Assembly: GCA_963921935.1 (NCBI GenBank)
Contig: OY998178.1
Location: 200,106,862 to 200,170,861, forward strand
Origin: Galeruca laticollis
Lineage: Eukaryota > Arthropoda > Insecta > Coleoptera > Chrysomelidae
Length of the DNA: 64,000 nt
Direction: 5' to 3'
Made by a program: the position numbers and the translations under genes. Below the pieces are notes generated by a model. It was not told the DNA's origin and ran no database searches. It saw nothing but the letters and a program-made list of their open reading frames with translations. Below, piece by piece: positions 10,338-22,560 of this stretch (the first letter of the stretch is position 1; each line of letters begins with the position of its first letter).

Positions 10338-10768
10338 AACAATCCAGTTGATAATATCACAACTCCTGGCAAATTTTGAGACGGAGGACATATTACCATT
10401 TTTTTTTATATTTTGTATAATTTAGTTCAGTACTTCTGCGATATTCCTACTGGAGCTACTGTCACTTATATATCGTTTGCGTATATTTAATTTCAATTCA
10501 ACAGTGGATAGGTCAACCTTATGTGAAATATTGACAACACTGCACCTACCGTTTTGTAAAATATTATTGTGAGCTACATAGAGATATCAACCAAAATTCA
10601 AAACTAGACGAGTCGCTGCTAGCGTTTTACATTTTTAGTGTAAAAATGTTAAAAAACTAGACAACATTAAGTATAAGTATCAAGTACGTGTGAATAGCTG
10701 TCATTGGACCATTATTTTAAGTGAAAAAATAACATGTTACTTTACTTTGGCATCTGAGAGTCTAAAAA
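10338..10768. other. Spacer
   Basis: No feature recognised between the ORF remnant and the reverse-transcriptase fragment. Confidence 0.4.
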
Positions 10769-11287
10769 TTAAATTGTTATCTTTGTCACTGTTTTGGTAT
10801 ATATACTGTGCTGTTTATAAAATGCGACATAGGGATTCCTGTTTAATTCATTTCCAAGTATATCACATTTTTTTAGTTTTATGATTAACAAGTCCCTGTT
10901 TATTGTCTCAAATGCTCTTTTAAAATCAAGAAAGACAGTACATATAACTTTTTCTGAATCTATAGATTCCTTCCATTTTGAGACAACCAGTTGTAGTGCA
11001 GACTCACAACAATGTTTCTCTCTAAAACCAGACTGATTTTCTATTAAAATGTTATTATTAATATGTTCTATAAGTAGTTCCTGTATGTATAATTCTATTA
11101 CTTTTTCACAAAGAGGCAACATGTTAACTGGTCTAAATTCATTACATTTTTTTGTATTTGTTAACTTTTGAATAGGTACAATAAGTGATGTTTTCCACAA
11201 GTCAGGAAATTTACTTTGCTCTATACGCGAATTTATTATATCTGTCAATTTATCACTAATCGTATCGTTTATTACGCAATCACGCAA
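10769..11287 (-). pseudogene. Non-LTR reverse transcriptase fragment (CR1/L2-like supergroup)
   Basis: A 172-codon open frame encodes the N-terminal half of an RT: FPDLWKTSLIVPIQKL, EFRPVNMLPLCEKVIE, QSGFREKHCCESALQLV and the palm strand VFLDFKRAFETINRDLL with the first catalytic Asp. It stops before the YADD motif. Endonuclease, thumb and C-terminus are absent. The fragment at 31290-32105 covers the region just before this one and could be the same family. The clade call is tentative. Confidence 0.75.
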
Positions 11288-11329
11288 AAAAGCTGAACGG
11301 ATTCGAACACAGATCGATTATAACCTAGA

Positions 11330-11570
11330 TTAACAGACTCAGGTGACAGACACATACTTTGTAAAACTTGTCCAACTTTGATGAGCATTAGCAGGAGAAC
11401 GTAGTCCAAAAAACATGAACCTAGTCTCATTCTATGAAGGATTAAATGCCCTACAACTTTTACATAGAGCAGTTTTCGATATTTTAAGTTCTTAACGAGA
11501 TATAACTGTAACCACGACAAATACCTCTTTTGGGGTACATTTTTACCCGCCCCCACTTACAATTCTGCGG
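11330..11570 (-). repeat. Dispersed repeat, copy 3
   Basis: Reverse-strand copy sharing TTATATCTCGTTAAG, TTAAAATATCGAAAACT, AAAAGTTGTAGGGCATTTAA and TGCTCATCAAAGTTGGACAA with copies 1 and 2. It joins directly to the RT fragment at 11287. Confidence 0.6.
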
Positions 11571-12172
11571 GATAGTCATATAGGGCAACAAATGAAGCCA
11601 TGAAAATAATAAAACCTTTTTTAGGATTCATTTCTGATCTCAGTTCTAATCCTACTGAACTATAGATAATTTTCAAAATAAAAAAAACGAGAATTGAATC
11701 AAATTTCTCAATAAAAAAACGAGACGTGGTTTAACCGATCTATCAATGTTCTTTGGTAGAATTATAGCAGAGCAACAGCGGGAACGGCTTTTTCACCTTC
11801 TTTGTGTAATTATAATGGCTGTTTTTAGACATCTGCTCTATCTTCTAAATTTCACAATTATTGCTATCATAAAACTTATACTTTGTGACCTGTTATTCTG
11901 TTACTAATTTTTTTCGTAGCAGCTATTCAGTTATAGAGCATCTCAGGCGGAATTCTTTTACCAGCTAAATAATAACCTAGTAGTAGATCTTACTGGTTCG
12001 CAGGTAATACTACTTTACTTTATTACAAATGACAAATCTTTTGTGTAGAGAAAGAAAAGAAATTAAGTTAGATAAGATACGATAAGTGAGCGCCACTTAG
12101 AATATGATCAGCTTTGTAGTTGGTACACATTGACATCAATAAACCTTGTGAAGAGGGTTGGAAGAAATATAA
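11571..12172. other. AT-rich spacer
   Basis: Nothing recognised. Confidence 0.4.
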
Positions 12173-12840
12173 ATATGAACCACGTTGTTAAATTGACAAA
12201 TGTGATTTAATAAAAGTAAAAAGAATACGTGTAACTAACAAGTTTCATTTAAATTGAAAATAAAAAAATAATCAAAGTTGAAATGAAAAATTAACAATAA
12301 TAGAAATGAATTTACAAAATGTAATCAAAGTTATTATACAAAAAGTTGAAGTTTAAAAAAAATTAACAATAGTTGAAATAAAAAATAGTCAAAGTTGAAG
12401 TAAAAAAAATTAACAATAGTTGAAATAAAAAATAGTCAAAGTTGAAGTGAAAAAAATCAACAATAGTTGAAATATATTGAAACTACAAAATATAACCAAA
12501 GTGAATACTAAACGGCGATAGAAAAAAAGAAAAGCCATTCGAACTATTCAATAGATGCATAACTGTTCCTTCCCTTGAATTTTTTGCTCTTTGATGTTCA
12601 CAGCTTTGCTTGGGAACAGGAACAACCACTACAGTACAGTTCGTCTGGTAATAAAGTTTATCATCTACCATATAGTTTCCATACATACATTTATTCGGCA
12701 ATTTTGCCCATTCATAAAATGCTAAAAATTACAATTGTGTAAGAAACTAATAAAAGTATAATTTAGTAAAATGCAGGAGCTCTAAAATGTAATTCAGCAA
12801 TATAAGTGAAGGAACGTATTTAATAACGTGGTTCATACAT
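12173..12840. mobile_element. Non-autonomous TIR element carrying a minisatellite
   Basis: The left end has ATGAACCACGTTGTTAAAT (about 12175) and the right end the inverse of ATGAACCACGTTATTAAAT (about 12838). Just outside the right copy is AGAATCATCCTGTA, the typical end of Tc1/mariner-like miniature elements (TACAGGATGATTCT read inward). There is no credible transposase inside; the small open frame at 12483-12701 has no domain. The left outer end has diverged, so the exact boundary and target duplication are uncertain. Confidence 0.5.
12270..12475 (+). repeat. Minisatellite, about 48-bp unit
   Basis: Repeats of AACAATAGTTGAAATAAAAA followed by AATAGTCAAAGTTGAAGT and an A-run. Two near-identical units lie at about 12365-12465 with more diverged units before them. 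It sits inside the TIR element. Confidence 0.7.
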
Positions 12841-14086
12841 TTAGAATCATCCTGTATTTTACTATATGAACAATAAATTAGATAGAATTTCATTCAAGCA
12901 CTTTTATGCAGATGAGATATATAATAATTAAAAGGGAAACATTAAATGTTATATAAAAAAAACAAATGTATAAATGAAATAATTATGTTAAACATCTAAC
13001 TGTAAAGTTAGATTGATAGAAATTCTTTAAGTAGAAAAAAATAATTTCTTCTGGTAAACTATAAAATAAAAACACAATAAAACGGAAACGAAACGTGCTT
13101 CGTGTCAACTGGAACTTTCCAATACTAGTAAAAAAAACAATACGAAAGATAGACAAGCGAGATACCGAAGGAAACGAATTATTAAAACAGATTTAACTAT
13201 GTATAAACTTACAATTCAATTGAATGCACTTTTTAAATTAAAAATGGGTCGAACTAAATTTATTTAGATATAGATATATTTATTTATTTAGATACTAGGT
13301 AGTAATGGTTGCTCGATGGGAAAGGTCCATTTTAGCTTCGGTGTGATATTAAATACATTTAATATCCAAAACAGATGCATCAAAATTGGAAATACACGTC
13401 TCCTATTTTCTGAATATTTGAAAATAATATTGTCTCTGGCGAGAGAAAACGTACACAAACTAACAGTGAATTCTCAATTTATAGATTCAAAATCAACCCG
13501 CTGTGCAAAAATGCCTCGAAGAAGGATATAGTATGTGTCTACCTTACCGATGCTAGGTATTTTAACAGAAACGCAGTTTATCGCGTTTCACAATCTAGGA
13601 TGGATTTACATTTACATGTCCAAAAATTTAGACTACTCTGCATGTCCACTGATTGGTTCATCTCCAAAACTGTCACTAACCCAAATATAAATCAGTATAC
13701 GCAGTGGGTATTGAAGTTTGCAAAGCAAATTCACTATATCTATTATAAACGAAATGAGAAGCAAATCTCGCTCTCTGCCGACCTCTTTTCCTCCAGATCA
13801 AGTTGTGCTTAACACTCACTTGTGTTTGCAATGACTTTAGCTCCAAGTTGCCTTTTCTTTTCCGCGTCTCAGTTATTGTTGAAGAGTATTTCAGATCGAG
13901 AGATCAGCTAGGCTTCATCATGCAATCAAGTTTTCGTGTGGAAAGGACGGAGTTTTATGAGAATTTTCATGAACCTTCCCGCATCAGCCATTCATTAGAA
14001 ATATTGAATGCGGAAAATATGAAAACATATATTAATTGAAATTTTATCTTACTAATTACACAGGAAGAATTGAAATTGAGCTCACC
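12841..14086. other. Spacer with no recognised gene
   Basis: Short open frames at 13316-13531, 13600-13812 and 13803-14039 have no recognised domain. AT-rich with TTTATTTAGATA repeats near 13260-13290. Confidence 0.4.
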
Positions 14087-14471
14087 TGTTGATCCTCCAC
14101 TGCCTTCTTGGGGCCCCAGATTCTCCGATGTACAACGTTCACTAAGATGAAAGGCGACTTTGATTTTCTTTAGAAAAACAAAGGTGAAAACAATGAATTC
14201 GCACTACTCGTATTTTTCGATGCGAACACGACGATTATTTACCGACAAGTCCTTTTGCAATAATTGTTTCCGCTTTTTACGGGAGATTACAGGTTTCCGC
14301 TCTGTCCTTTTCCACCTGTGCATTTTTACGCATTTAATAGTGAGGAATAATTCATTAAAATGGCCATAGGCGCGCTAAATTTAGCTTTATTTCTAAATTT
14401 TAATTAAAAAAAAGAAATAAAAAATATTTCTATTCGGAAAAAAGGTTATAGGCAGCGTTGAATTCTTAACA
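14087..14471 (-). repeat. BEL/Pao 3' LTR
   Basis: Read on the minus strand the segment begins TGTTAAGAATTCAACGCTGC and ends GATCAACA, giving TGTT...AACA termini as usual for BEL/Pao LTRs. It is preceded by a purine tract (GGTGGGGTGAA) and lies just after the 3' end of the BEL pol gene. The 385-bp length is typical. No matching 5' LTR exists in the window. Confidence 0.65.
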
Positions 14472-14585
14472 TTCACCCCACCAAAACGAACGATTTCAAA
14501 CCAATTTACAAAAAGAAAACCCATATTCTAAATACAACAAAAAAAATACAGATATGATATTTGTACACCGATTACTTGCGAGAAT

Positions 14586-16786
14586 TCACAAGTAACAGGC
14601 GCTAATTTCCCGCAAAGGGCATATTTTTACGACGGGTCTTTGCATGAGCCCGTGCGAAGTTTTTAGAGTCACTGCACGAACTACATTATCTTGTCCTGGA
14701 TGTACCTCTATAACCCTACCTAGTTCCCATTGTAAAGGAGGTTTTGAATCATGCTTAATTAAAACCAAAGTTCCCACTTTAATGGTGGGAGACAGTTCTG
14801 TCCACTTGTGTCGCTCTTGTAGCGATTGAATATATTAAAACGACCACCTCTTCCAGAAATCGCTCTGGAGACGCTGAATTAATTGCCAACGATTTAATTT
14901 ATTCATTTTAATGTGGTCCAGATCTACCTCGGGTATGGAACTATGAAGAGGCTCGAGGTTCAAAAAATGACCAGGAGTGAGAGGCTGTAAATAGTTAGCA
15001 TCGGACGATATGGAACACAAGGGCCGTGAATTTAAAATTGCTTGAATTTGCGTAGTTTTAGTACAAAATTCTTCGTAAGAGAGGATCTGATGACCTACAA
15101 CGCGATAAAGGTGGCTTTTAAATGACTTTACACCTGCTTCTGCTAACCCATTCATATGAGGGCTACCTGGAACATTAAAGCGCCAAGTGATAGCAAGTTT
15201 TTCGGGTGCTTGTTTGGCCATTTCTAACAATTGATTGTTCGCCCCTTTAAAATTAGTGCCTTGGTCACTCGTGATATAGATGCATTTGCCGCGACGAGAA
15301 ATGAATCGCCGAAACACTGCTAGAAAAGCATCGGAGCTTAAATCTGAGGTGACCTCCAAATGTATAGCTCGAACACTAGTACACACAAATATGCAAACGT
15401 AGGCTTTATAAGATCGAACTCCGGATTTATGACGACTTAGTAAAAGCGTGAAAGGGCCAGCAAAGTCTACACAAACAAAGGTGAAAGCTCTGAGTTGGGA
15501 AACTTTGAGAGCCGGCAAATTAGCCATATAAGGGTTATAAGATTTTGGCTTAGAACGAAAACAACGTATGCAATTAGACACACATTTATAAATGACATTA
15601 CGTGGAGCCAAAATCCAGTATTGTTGTAGCAACAAGTACTGCATTGTTTTTAAACCTGGGTGAAGATGTTCCTTGTGCGTCCATTCAATAATTATTTCGG
15701 TGATGCGATGCGATTTGGGCAACAAGATGGGGTGTTTGACTTCATATGCAAGTTGTGCATTTTTTAGCCTACCACCCACTCTAAGCAAACCTTCAGGATC
15801 AATAAAGGGTGCAAGCTTTCTAATAGGTTTTGGCAACAACTTATTTTGTTTAATTAAAGAAACGATTTCATCAAACACTGAATGCTGTACAGCCTTAATT
15901 AACACTCTAAATGAAGCAGTTATCTCCGCGGCTGTAATAGGACCACATATTTTATTAGATTTGCCAGCCTTAAAATTTATTACAACGCGATTAATTTTTG
16001 CAAACAAAGATTTAATTTTTTCAAGCGATGAATATTTATTTAAAATGGAAAAGATAAAGTTATCTGTGACGTTTGAAATGACCAACACAGTATTTTCTTT
16101 TCTTTCCTCTTCAGCAACCTCAGAGGCAAATTGAGATTGCATGTTAGGCTTAGTTGGCCACGAAGGTTTTTCAGAAAATAAAAAGGACCTGACCACCACA
16201 GGGAGTTATTTAGTAGCTGCACAGGAGTTTGCCCACGACTGGCGCAATCGGCCGGGTTTAAAGATGATGGAATATAATGCCACGAGGAAATGGGAACAAG
16301 CTCTTGAATGCGACTTACCTTGTTGGCAACAAATGTTTTCCACTTATTTGGTGAATCAGCTAACCAATTTAAAGTTACCATGGAGTCCGACCACAGGTAG
16401 ACTTGGTTAAAGGTAGTCAAGTTAGTGTAGCTTTCCATGACAAAATGAACAACATCCGATAAAAGCTTGGCCGACATCAATTCAAGCCTAGCGATACTCT
16501 GCGTGTGCAAAGGGGCCACTTTGCACTTGGCGCAGATTAGAAATGTCTTAATACTACCAAAGGTATTAATAACTCGGAAATAAACACAGCTGGCATAGCC
16601 AATTTGCGAAGCATCGCAAAATCCATGTAACTCGATACTTGAAATAGTGTTTGATTCGATATATCTAGGAATTTTAATCTCCGCTAGAACTGGCAGTTCG
16701 GATTTATATTTATTCCATATATCGAGAATCTTTTGCGAGGGTGTGTCATCCCATCCTATTTGAGATTGCCATAGCAGTTGCAAGAG
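14586..16786 (-). pseudogene. BEL/Pao retrotransposon pol, 5'-truncated
   Basis: From 16783 downward: RNase H segment (ELHGFCDASQIGYASC, RLELMSAKL, LWSDSMVTLNWL, WHYIPSSLNPADCASRG), a frame change at about 16060-16140, integrase HHCC finger (H-x-H then CVSNCIRCF), integrase core with catalytic residues VDFAGPF, TSDQGTNF and the E in NGLAEAGVKSFK, and a C-terminal DUF5641-type domain ending at the stop near 14586. An in-frame TAA near 14835 separates the last 84 codons. Protease and RT are missing: the sequence breaks at about 16786 into a P-element fragment. Dead by truncation, frameshift and stop. Confidence 0.85.
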
Positions 16787-16789
16787 TTG

Positions 16790-17520
16790 CTTTGCTAATA
16801 ATAAACAGTTTTTTCCGAATCAAGGTACCTCTGATACTTTCGGGTTGTTTTTTAGCTATGTAGAAAAACCTAACTCGAAAATAAATTTCCATGGTCATTT
16901 TTATAATTTTTAGTCTATGACTTTCCAAAACAGACTGATCAAATATGTGGTCATCTCGAACATCAAATAATTTGTGCTTATTCAATAATTGTTTCACAGA
17001 CTCATTTACAACTACTTTTAAAAAGTTTGATTCTTTTGGAACTCTATTATCATTTGTTATCATGATATGCCTTATTTTTCGTTCACAAAAAGTACAAATT
17101 TTTATAATATCAGCTAATGGCTTTACAAGACCACCCCTATTTTTCCTAATCAATAATTTGAAATGATCTCCATCAGTGGAGCTATGATTCAAAGTTTCAA
17201 TGTGCTTCAAACATTCGAAACATTTAATTATTTTTTTCAGTTTTACCACTACAAAACCACTTATATATGTAACCACATTTTCAGTTAACATAGTAATTGA
17301 TGGTAAAAACTGATCGACGTATTCTATATTGCCTTCTGTTATATCAATGTCAGAAATATCTAAATTATATTTTTTTATCAGTGCTATATCATCAATTGTT
17401 GTTCCTGATATCTTATGCAAATCAGACGATGTTTTAGTCAGTATATTGACTTCATTGTCAATTATGCAATTTCCTTGGATATCTTTTATATCATGGTTCA
17501 GAGCCAGTCTTTTGTAGGTG
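16790..17520 (-). pseudogene. P-element/THAP9-like transposase C-terminal fragment
   Basis: An open frame of over 220 codons with the C-terminal pattern of P-element and THAP9 transposases: TYISGFVVVKLKKIIKCFEC, KLLIRKNRGGLVKP, IIKICTFCERKIRH, FLKVVVNESV, DQSVLESHRLKIIKMTMEIY. It abuts the truncated BEL element at its 3' side. It belongs with the minus-strand pieces at 18362-18835 and 19056-19435, which carry earlier parts of the same kind of protein in the right order. Confidence 0.75.
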
Positions 17521-18361
17521 AAGTAGAACTGGTGTGTGCAGTGGGGTTATTATTCCAGCCATTTTTGGACCTAAAACATAAACTTATTTTTATAAAATTG
17601 AAGAATATGTATAATTAGATGAATTACATTCATATGAATAATAATTCTGAATTGACTGTGTATCAGCTACGTTAAATTAATATTTATTAATTATTTTAAT
17701 ATTCCAAGTGACGTTCATGGATTTCAATAAAATGAATGTGACATTTTTTCTATCAATCAAATTACCTTACACAGCAGAAGAACAACTCGATATGATCCTG
17801 GCTGAATTTGTATGTCATGATGTACTTCAATGGGGAGTTTTCAACATTAACAAAATCCTCAAATAAACCTTGTCACAACCTAAACACCCGGCCTTGGGAC
17901 TCCGCTCAGGTAGTGAATTCGGCCTTAGTTACACTATTTTTTATTACCTCAATTGGGATAAGGTGAATCAACAAACAAAATTTCGGGACAAATGGATTTA
18001 TTTGACACACAATAATAAATTTACAAAGACCGTATATTCTCGATACAAATACGAATAAATAATAGTTAAATAGTAAAAATGTCCAACTCAATATTTTATA
18101 TATACCAAAAATAAGTTAAGGACTTATCTTGGGAAGACTCGGGACGTACAGCTCGCCCGTTGTTACTGGACTGGACGATGTGGTCCGATGCGTGGATCAT
18201 GCAGACGGTCTTTAGGGTCGGTCCTTAAAGTACAGGCTGCAGAGCAGCAAAGAAAATTACAAATAACACACAAAATGATATTTAAAGAGGATATCACTGA
18301 ATAAGTTTTCAGCGAAGAAATGAACAAACCGATTCCTTGAATCGTAGTTTTAAATAGATAT
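17521..18361. other. Interior of decayed P-like locus
   Basis: No matching transposase coding between the central and C-terminal fragments. The GC-richer patch at 18120-18240 is unidentified. Confidence 0.4.
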
Positions 18362-18835
18362 TTAATGATAGTAAAAAGCTATCAGCGGTACGTTCCTAAT
18401 ATTCGAAATAAAAGGATTTGGAATTAGAGGTGGGAGTAGCCGACGAATCAGTAACGCTCCAAAATAATTGATGAAAATAGTAACATGTCTCAGCGACATG
18501 TTACAACCTATCAAGGATCTAATTGTAATACAAAATCCTTTAAAAGGAGTTGATTTTAGTTTCATATACATGATTTCCATCCAGAGTTTTTAATGTTTTT
18601 ATGTATTCAATTGTTTGGCGAAAGATCGACATCCAATAATTTTTATTGGCTATTCTAAGAGGTGCTTTTTACTTCCTCGGCCCATAGGGTTCCTTGAGTT
18701 GCACAAATCAAAGGCTCTATCAAACAGTCTGATGAATTGAATAGTCCCATCTGCTTCTTGGAAATCTGGATTATTGATATCACATTTTAGAAATTCTAGG
18801 GCGTCTGCTACACTATTGCTAAGTGTTAGATATTA
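18362..18835 (-). pseudogene. P-element/THAP9-like transposase central fragment
   Basis: Minus strand from 18835 reads LTLSNSVADALEFLKCD, PDFQEADGTIQFIRLFDRAF then DLCNSRNPMGRGSKKHLL. This is the family's SSSVADALEY ... FIR-FD--FD-LNSRNP block. It continues with NYWMSIFRQTIEYIKTLKTL and FCITIRSLIG before becoming unreadable. Frame changes occur near 18660 and 18545. Confidence 0.7.
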
Positions 18836-19055
18836 GATTAATGCTGTGAAATGAGGTATTGAAATGAAAAGAAAAGGGTGGAAGAGTTTTGATTACAATG
18901 AAATTACTGTGAAATGAAATTTAATAAAATTGAAATTTATGTTATTTCTCAATTTTTACTACTAATTGTTTCCAGTTACTTATTCGGACAATGGGGATCT
19001 GAAACATTACATTATCAATGACCCTCAAACAACAAAATATTGAGTAGGCACCAAC

Positions 19056-19435
19056 CTAGGTTCATGTGTGTTCAAAATCATGAGTGGTTTCCTAGGACCA
19101 AGCTTCTTGGTAGGTATGGCACTTGATTTCAAACATAGTTTCCCTTTGACATAATGGAAGCTGTCTTCTGAAAAATGCTCACTGCATATCCTATTACCAG
19201 GATGGAGTTTTTCCAGAGTAGGATCTCTTCCAATGGCTCTCATCCATGGCCAGTAGCGCTTAGAAGTTAAGCTGTAATCATAAATGGGTTGGAATAATTT
19301 TGTATGATGTAAAAATAATTCATTCAAACAATGATCTATTGTTTGAATAATTAGAAATATATCGTACCAGAAATAATCCACTCCATCAATGTCCCCTTTG
19401 TTCTTACAAAACATCACCATGCAATTCTTCCCCAT
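19056..19435 (-). pseudogene. THAP-domain exons of P-like transposase
   Basis: Exon 1 starts at ATG 19435 (MGKNCMVMFCKNKGD, first two Cys of the C2CH finger). After an intron of about 110 bases with a TACAG acceptor, exon 2 (19056-19271) gives TSKRYWPWMRAIGRDPTLEK, the NRICSEHF Cys-x2-His pair, YVKGKLCLKSSAIPTKK and LGPRKPLMILNTHEPR, ending at a GT donor. The second P-like locus at 46.6 kb has the same GP-KPLNIL...R linker at the same splice position. The expected nuclease core between here and 18835 is deleted. Confidence 0.7.
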
Positions 19436-19658
19436 TATGGAAAAAACTGATGAAAAAAGTCTCAAAAAGTTAAGTAACGCTGATGACTGTTGGTAATGAA
19501 ACACAGTTCACACGCAGTAGTAAAACGATAATGGCAAAACGAAAAACAAACACACATTTTAATAACGCTGGTTATAATCTAACGATTCATTCATTATTAA
19601 CAGTAATTATAACTACACGATACATACATTTGTACCATTTAAAATAATAACAATGAAT

Positions 19659-19700
19659 CATACTAGAGACCTTGAGTTTCATTTAAAAACACTCATACGA
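19659..19700 (+). repeat. Penelope-family terminal scrap
   Basis: Matches CTAGAGACCTTGAGTTTCAT and TTTAAAAACACT of the 45598-45736 palindrome. Confidence 0.55.
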
Positions 19701-21189
19701 AAGTTATCGACACTTTGCATTTATAGGAAGCATGCGATCTCAAGAGTCAGTTACCCGTAGGTATGATCTTCCGCATATGTGAATTTGATATTTACATTTA
19801 ATAGAAACGTGCTTTCCGTATGTTCGCCTGACCTTAATCAGATCGACGCCCGCTATTAACATTGAAATTGTTATTTACAAAATTTAATCTCTTTTCCCTA
19901 TGATGATGTCTTTTTACGATACTGTCTTTTCGGGATCATCACAATCTGGTAGATACGAAAAATGTAAATACCGAGACTGCAAAAACAAAAATATCATATT
20001 TAAAGGTAAAATGGTTTTAAATGAAAGGAAAACAAAAAATATTAATAGTTTTATTCTCTCTAAAGAGTACATTTTATAATACATTAGAGACAGTAATAAA
20101 TAGAAAACCATTTTAATAATTACACAAAAATTTCAGTCAGTATAAATAAATAACAATTTTTAGTAAAGTCCAATTCATAACTACAATAGTGATATGTTTT
20201 AGGAAAAAAATCACTTTGAACAGTATAAAATCATTTATAAACTTTATAAATTGCTTATACCAAATTTAAGATAAAAGATAGCGAGAATAAAATAGCAAAA
20301 TGTCCGTATTTCATAAATATAGTTTATTATGAAATTTAACATTTTCCTTTTTTTATAATTTCAGTGGTTATTTAGTTGCAAACAAGAGCATTAAAAAACA
20401 AACGCATAAATTAGTAATTGAATACAATATGTAATTTCAAGGTTTTGAGGTCTACAGTCCCATACCTAAGTGACTTTTTGAATATAAGAGGATAATTATT
20501 GTAGTTTTATATTTTACAATTTTATTATAAAATGAATAACTATGTATACCCATCTGATATTTTTGGCTCTCTCACCTGACCTAACTCGGACATCCCAACG
20601 TTTTTCTGATATATAGAAGACAAAAGCTACGATAAGTAGCAGATAGAGAAAGATTCACACAAATTATAAAATCAAATATAAAGAATCTTCCTGCAGATAT
20701 ATGACGAACTTTGATCTTTAATAAAGATCCAATCATCGATGAAGATAGTTTTCCTAAGATTTTATATAAATATTTTTTCTAGTTTTCCTCTCCGTTTGGT
20801 ATGTGCTATCGAGGAATTGTTTCATTATTAAATACAGAGTTGCTACAAAAAAATAATGTATTTTCGAAACCCGATTTATGTAAAAGTATAATCCTTATAA
20901 ATATGATTGATACATGAAAATAACAACAAAATATTCAAGTTTTGCGCTCACTATAGGTAGCGTGGCTGCACTAGTTCAGTATCTTTTAGTTATTCTTAAC
21001 GAGTTCAGTTCAGTCTCTCCCGAAATGGACGCAAAGCGAGAAGAGTTTCTGCGTCCTGTAATATGTGAAATGTTTATCTGTTATAGTAGCACAACGTTCT
21101 TTCAGAAGGTAGTACGGAAATCATTCGCCTTGTAAACAAAGTATTTTGGGGTGGTATCGGCAATTCAAGGCCTAAGGTTGTTTATATAA
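19701..21189. other. AT-rich spacer
   Basis: No gene recognised. The small frames at 19914-20111 and 20914-21135 have no domain; the latter may be the leader of the transposase scrap that follows. Confidence 0.4.
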
Positions 21190-21310
21190 AAGTAAAAGCC
21201 CTGGTCGACCACAGGTGTCAGACGAAACAGTGGGGAGGGTGAGTGAAAGTTTCGTGCGTTCTCCAAAGAAATCAACGAACTGCGCCGCGAACTTGCTATA
21301 CTGCAGCAAA
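21190..21310 (+). pseudogene. Mariner-type HTH remnant (DUF4817-like)
   Basis: One frame reads GRPQVSDETVGRVSESFVRS then PKKSTNCAA, matching the linker of insect mariner-type proteins where RGRPRVSDETV-RVRESF-RSP-KSTRRAARELN is usual. It breaks by frameshift after NCAA. No catalytic domain follows. Confidence 0.55.
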
Positions 21311-21367
21311 TTGTTTTTGTTACGACGCGACGGTTACAATTCAAACTGAACATTTTTGTAGAGTGAG

Positions 21368-21712
21368 CATACTTTTTTTCATACCCGGCCAAAAGTTCGT
21401 ACTTTCTGCTTCGATTGCGATTCAAAAAGTCCGACATTCCTGCATTAGTATAGAAGCGCGCATACGATCTACTACAATACGTCGAAAGTAATTATTCATG
21501 CACTGACACTGATACAAGAGACGACCGCTAGTTAGCAATCGTCGATGATGGTGCAGATAGCCTAATATTTCTGTATTGACAGAGATGCGCATACACTTTG
21601 CTACAATGAACCGAAAGTAATTAATTCATGCACAGACACTGATAGACGAGATGGCAGCTAGTTATTCGCAACCAACACGATTCTTTCGGCCGGGTATGAC
21701 GAAATAGTATAA
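21368..21712. mobile_element. MITE-like element with internal duplication
   Basis: Inverted ends CATACCCGGCCAAAAG (21380-21395) and CTTTCGGCCGGGTATG (21683-21698) differ by one base, with weaker matching outside. Inside, a unit containing GCGCATAC, CTACAAT, CGAAAGTAATT, ATTCATGCAC-GACACTGAT and GCTAGTTA occurs twice (about 21450-21530 and 21575-21665). No ORF. Confidence 0.5.
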
Positions 21713-22209
21713 TTATATGTTAAATTAGATAAGGAACCATGTATCTAGATACCAAAATGTATTTAAGAAGTTTTTATAAAATTCCCTCAAAACTTGAATG
21801 TGTTAGACAATGCATCAGGTAACAAAAGTAATGAGTATAAATGCAAAAATAGATAATCAGTTTTATTAATTAGATTTTCTCAAATAATTCAGCTTGTTTA
21901 ATTTTCTCTTAAAGCTTCATCTCCATATTTTAGCTTCAATTTGTAAAATTTTAACTATCATTGCAGAAAAATATGTTATATGAGACAAGTAAATCAATTA
22001 TTTGTAATTTTAGTGACAGGTGGACAAAGAAGCCAAAGTTTAGGTTGTGAATCAAAAATATTTAAATAAAATCTACAATATATTACGCACTCAAATAGAA
22101 ATATAACCACTATCAAAGCTTATACCTCAATGCAAACGTTGTCAATGATAAACAAAAATATGTAAATTGTGGAGGATAACATCTGGCCAGATACAGCAAC
22201 TCATATAGA
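21713..22209. other. AT-rich spacer
   Basis: Nothing recognised. Confidence 0.4.
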
Positions 22210-22560
22210 AATGGAGAACTTGATCCCAAATCATCAGTCTGAATTTAGAAATAATCATTCAAGTTCATAAAATACCAAATATTGAGAAAGCATTAGAATT
22301 GAAGAAAGTTTGTTTTACAATTTTTCTTGAGGTGGCACATGCCTTCGGTAAGGCGTGGCACGAAGGACTGCATATAAAGTTAAAGACAATTCTCTCCAAT
22401 GAATACACAGAGCTCATGAAATCTTATTTAAGATGAAGGTATTTTAATGTTAAACGCTAGGAAACGGGTTCAAATCTTACAGATATCAAAGCTGGTGTAT
22501 CACAAGGAGGTGTCTTGGGGACAGTATCTACCTTTGCAGGTGGTACTGTCATATTAAGCA
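22210..22560 (+). pseudogene. Jockey-type reverse transcriptase remnant
   Basis: Reading across frames: LIPNHQSEFRNNHSS (family GFR-HST), a VCFTIFLEVAHAFGKAWHEG-like palm strand (family FLDVAQAFDKVWH, so both Asp are altered), HIKLKTIL, LMKSYL, then NLTDIKAGVSQGGVLG joined after a deletion to STFAGGTVILS (family TFADDTAIL, Asp lost). The catalytic core is destroyed. The 3' part of a similar element is at 26195-26795. Confidence 0.65.

Noticed and set aside
14644..14829. Plus-strand ORFs over the BEL pol (also 15673-16134 and 16141-16410)
   Set aside because: Antisense shadows of the well-supported minus-strand integrase and RNase H frames.
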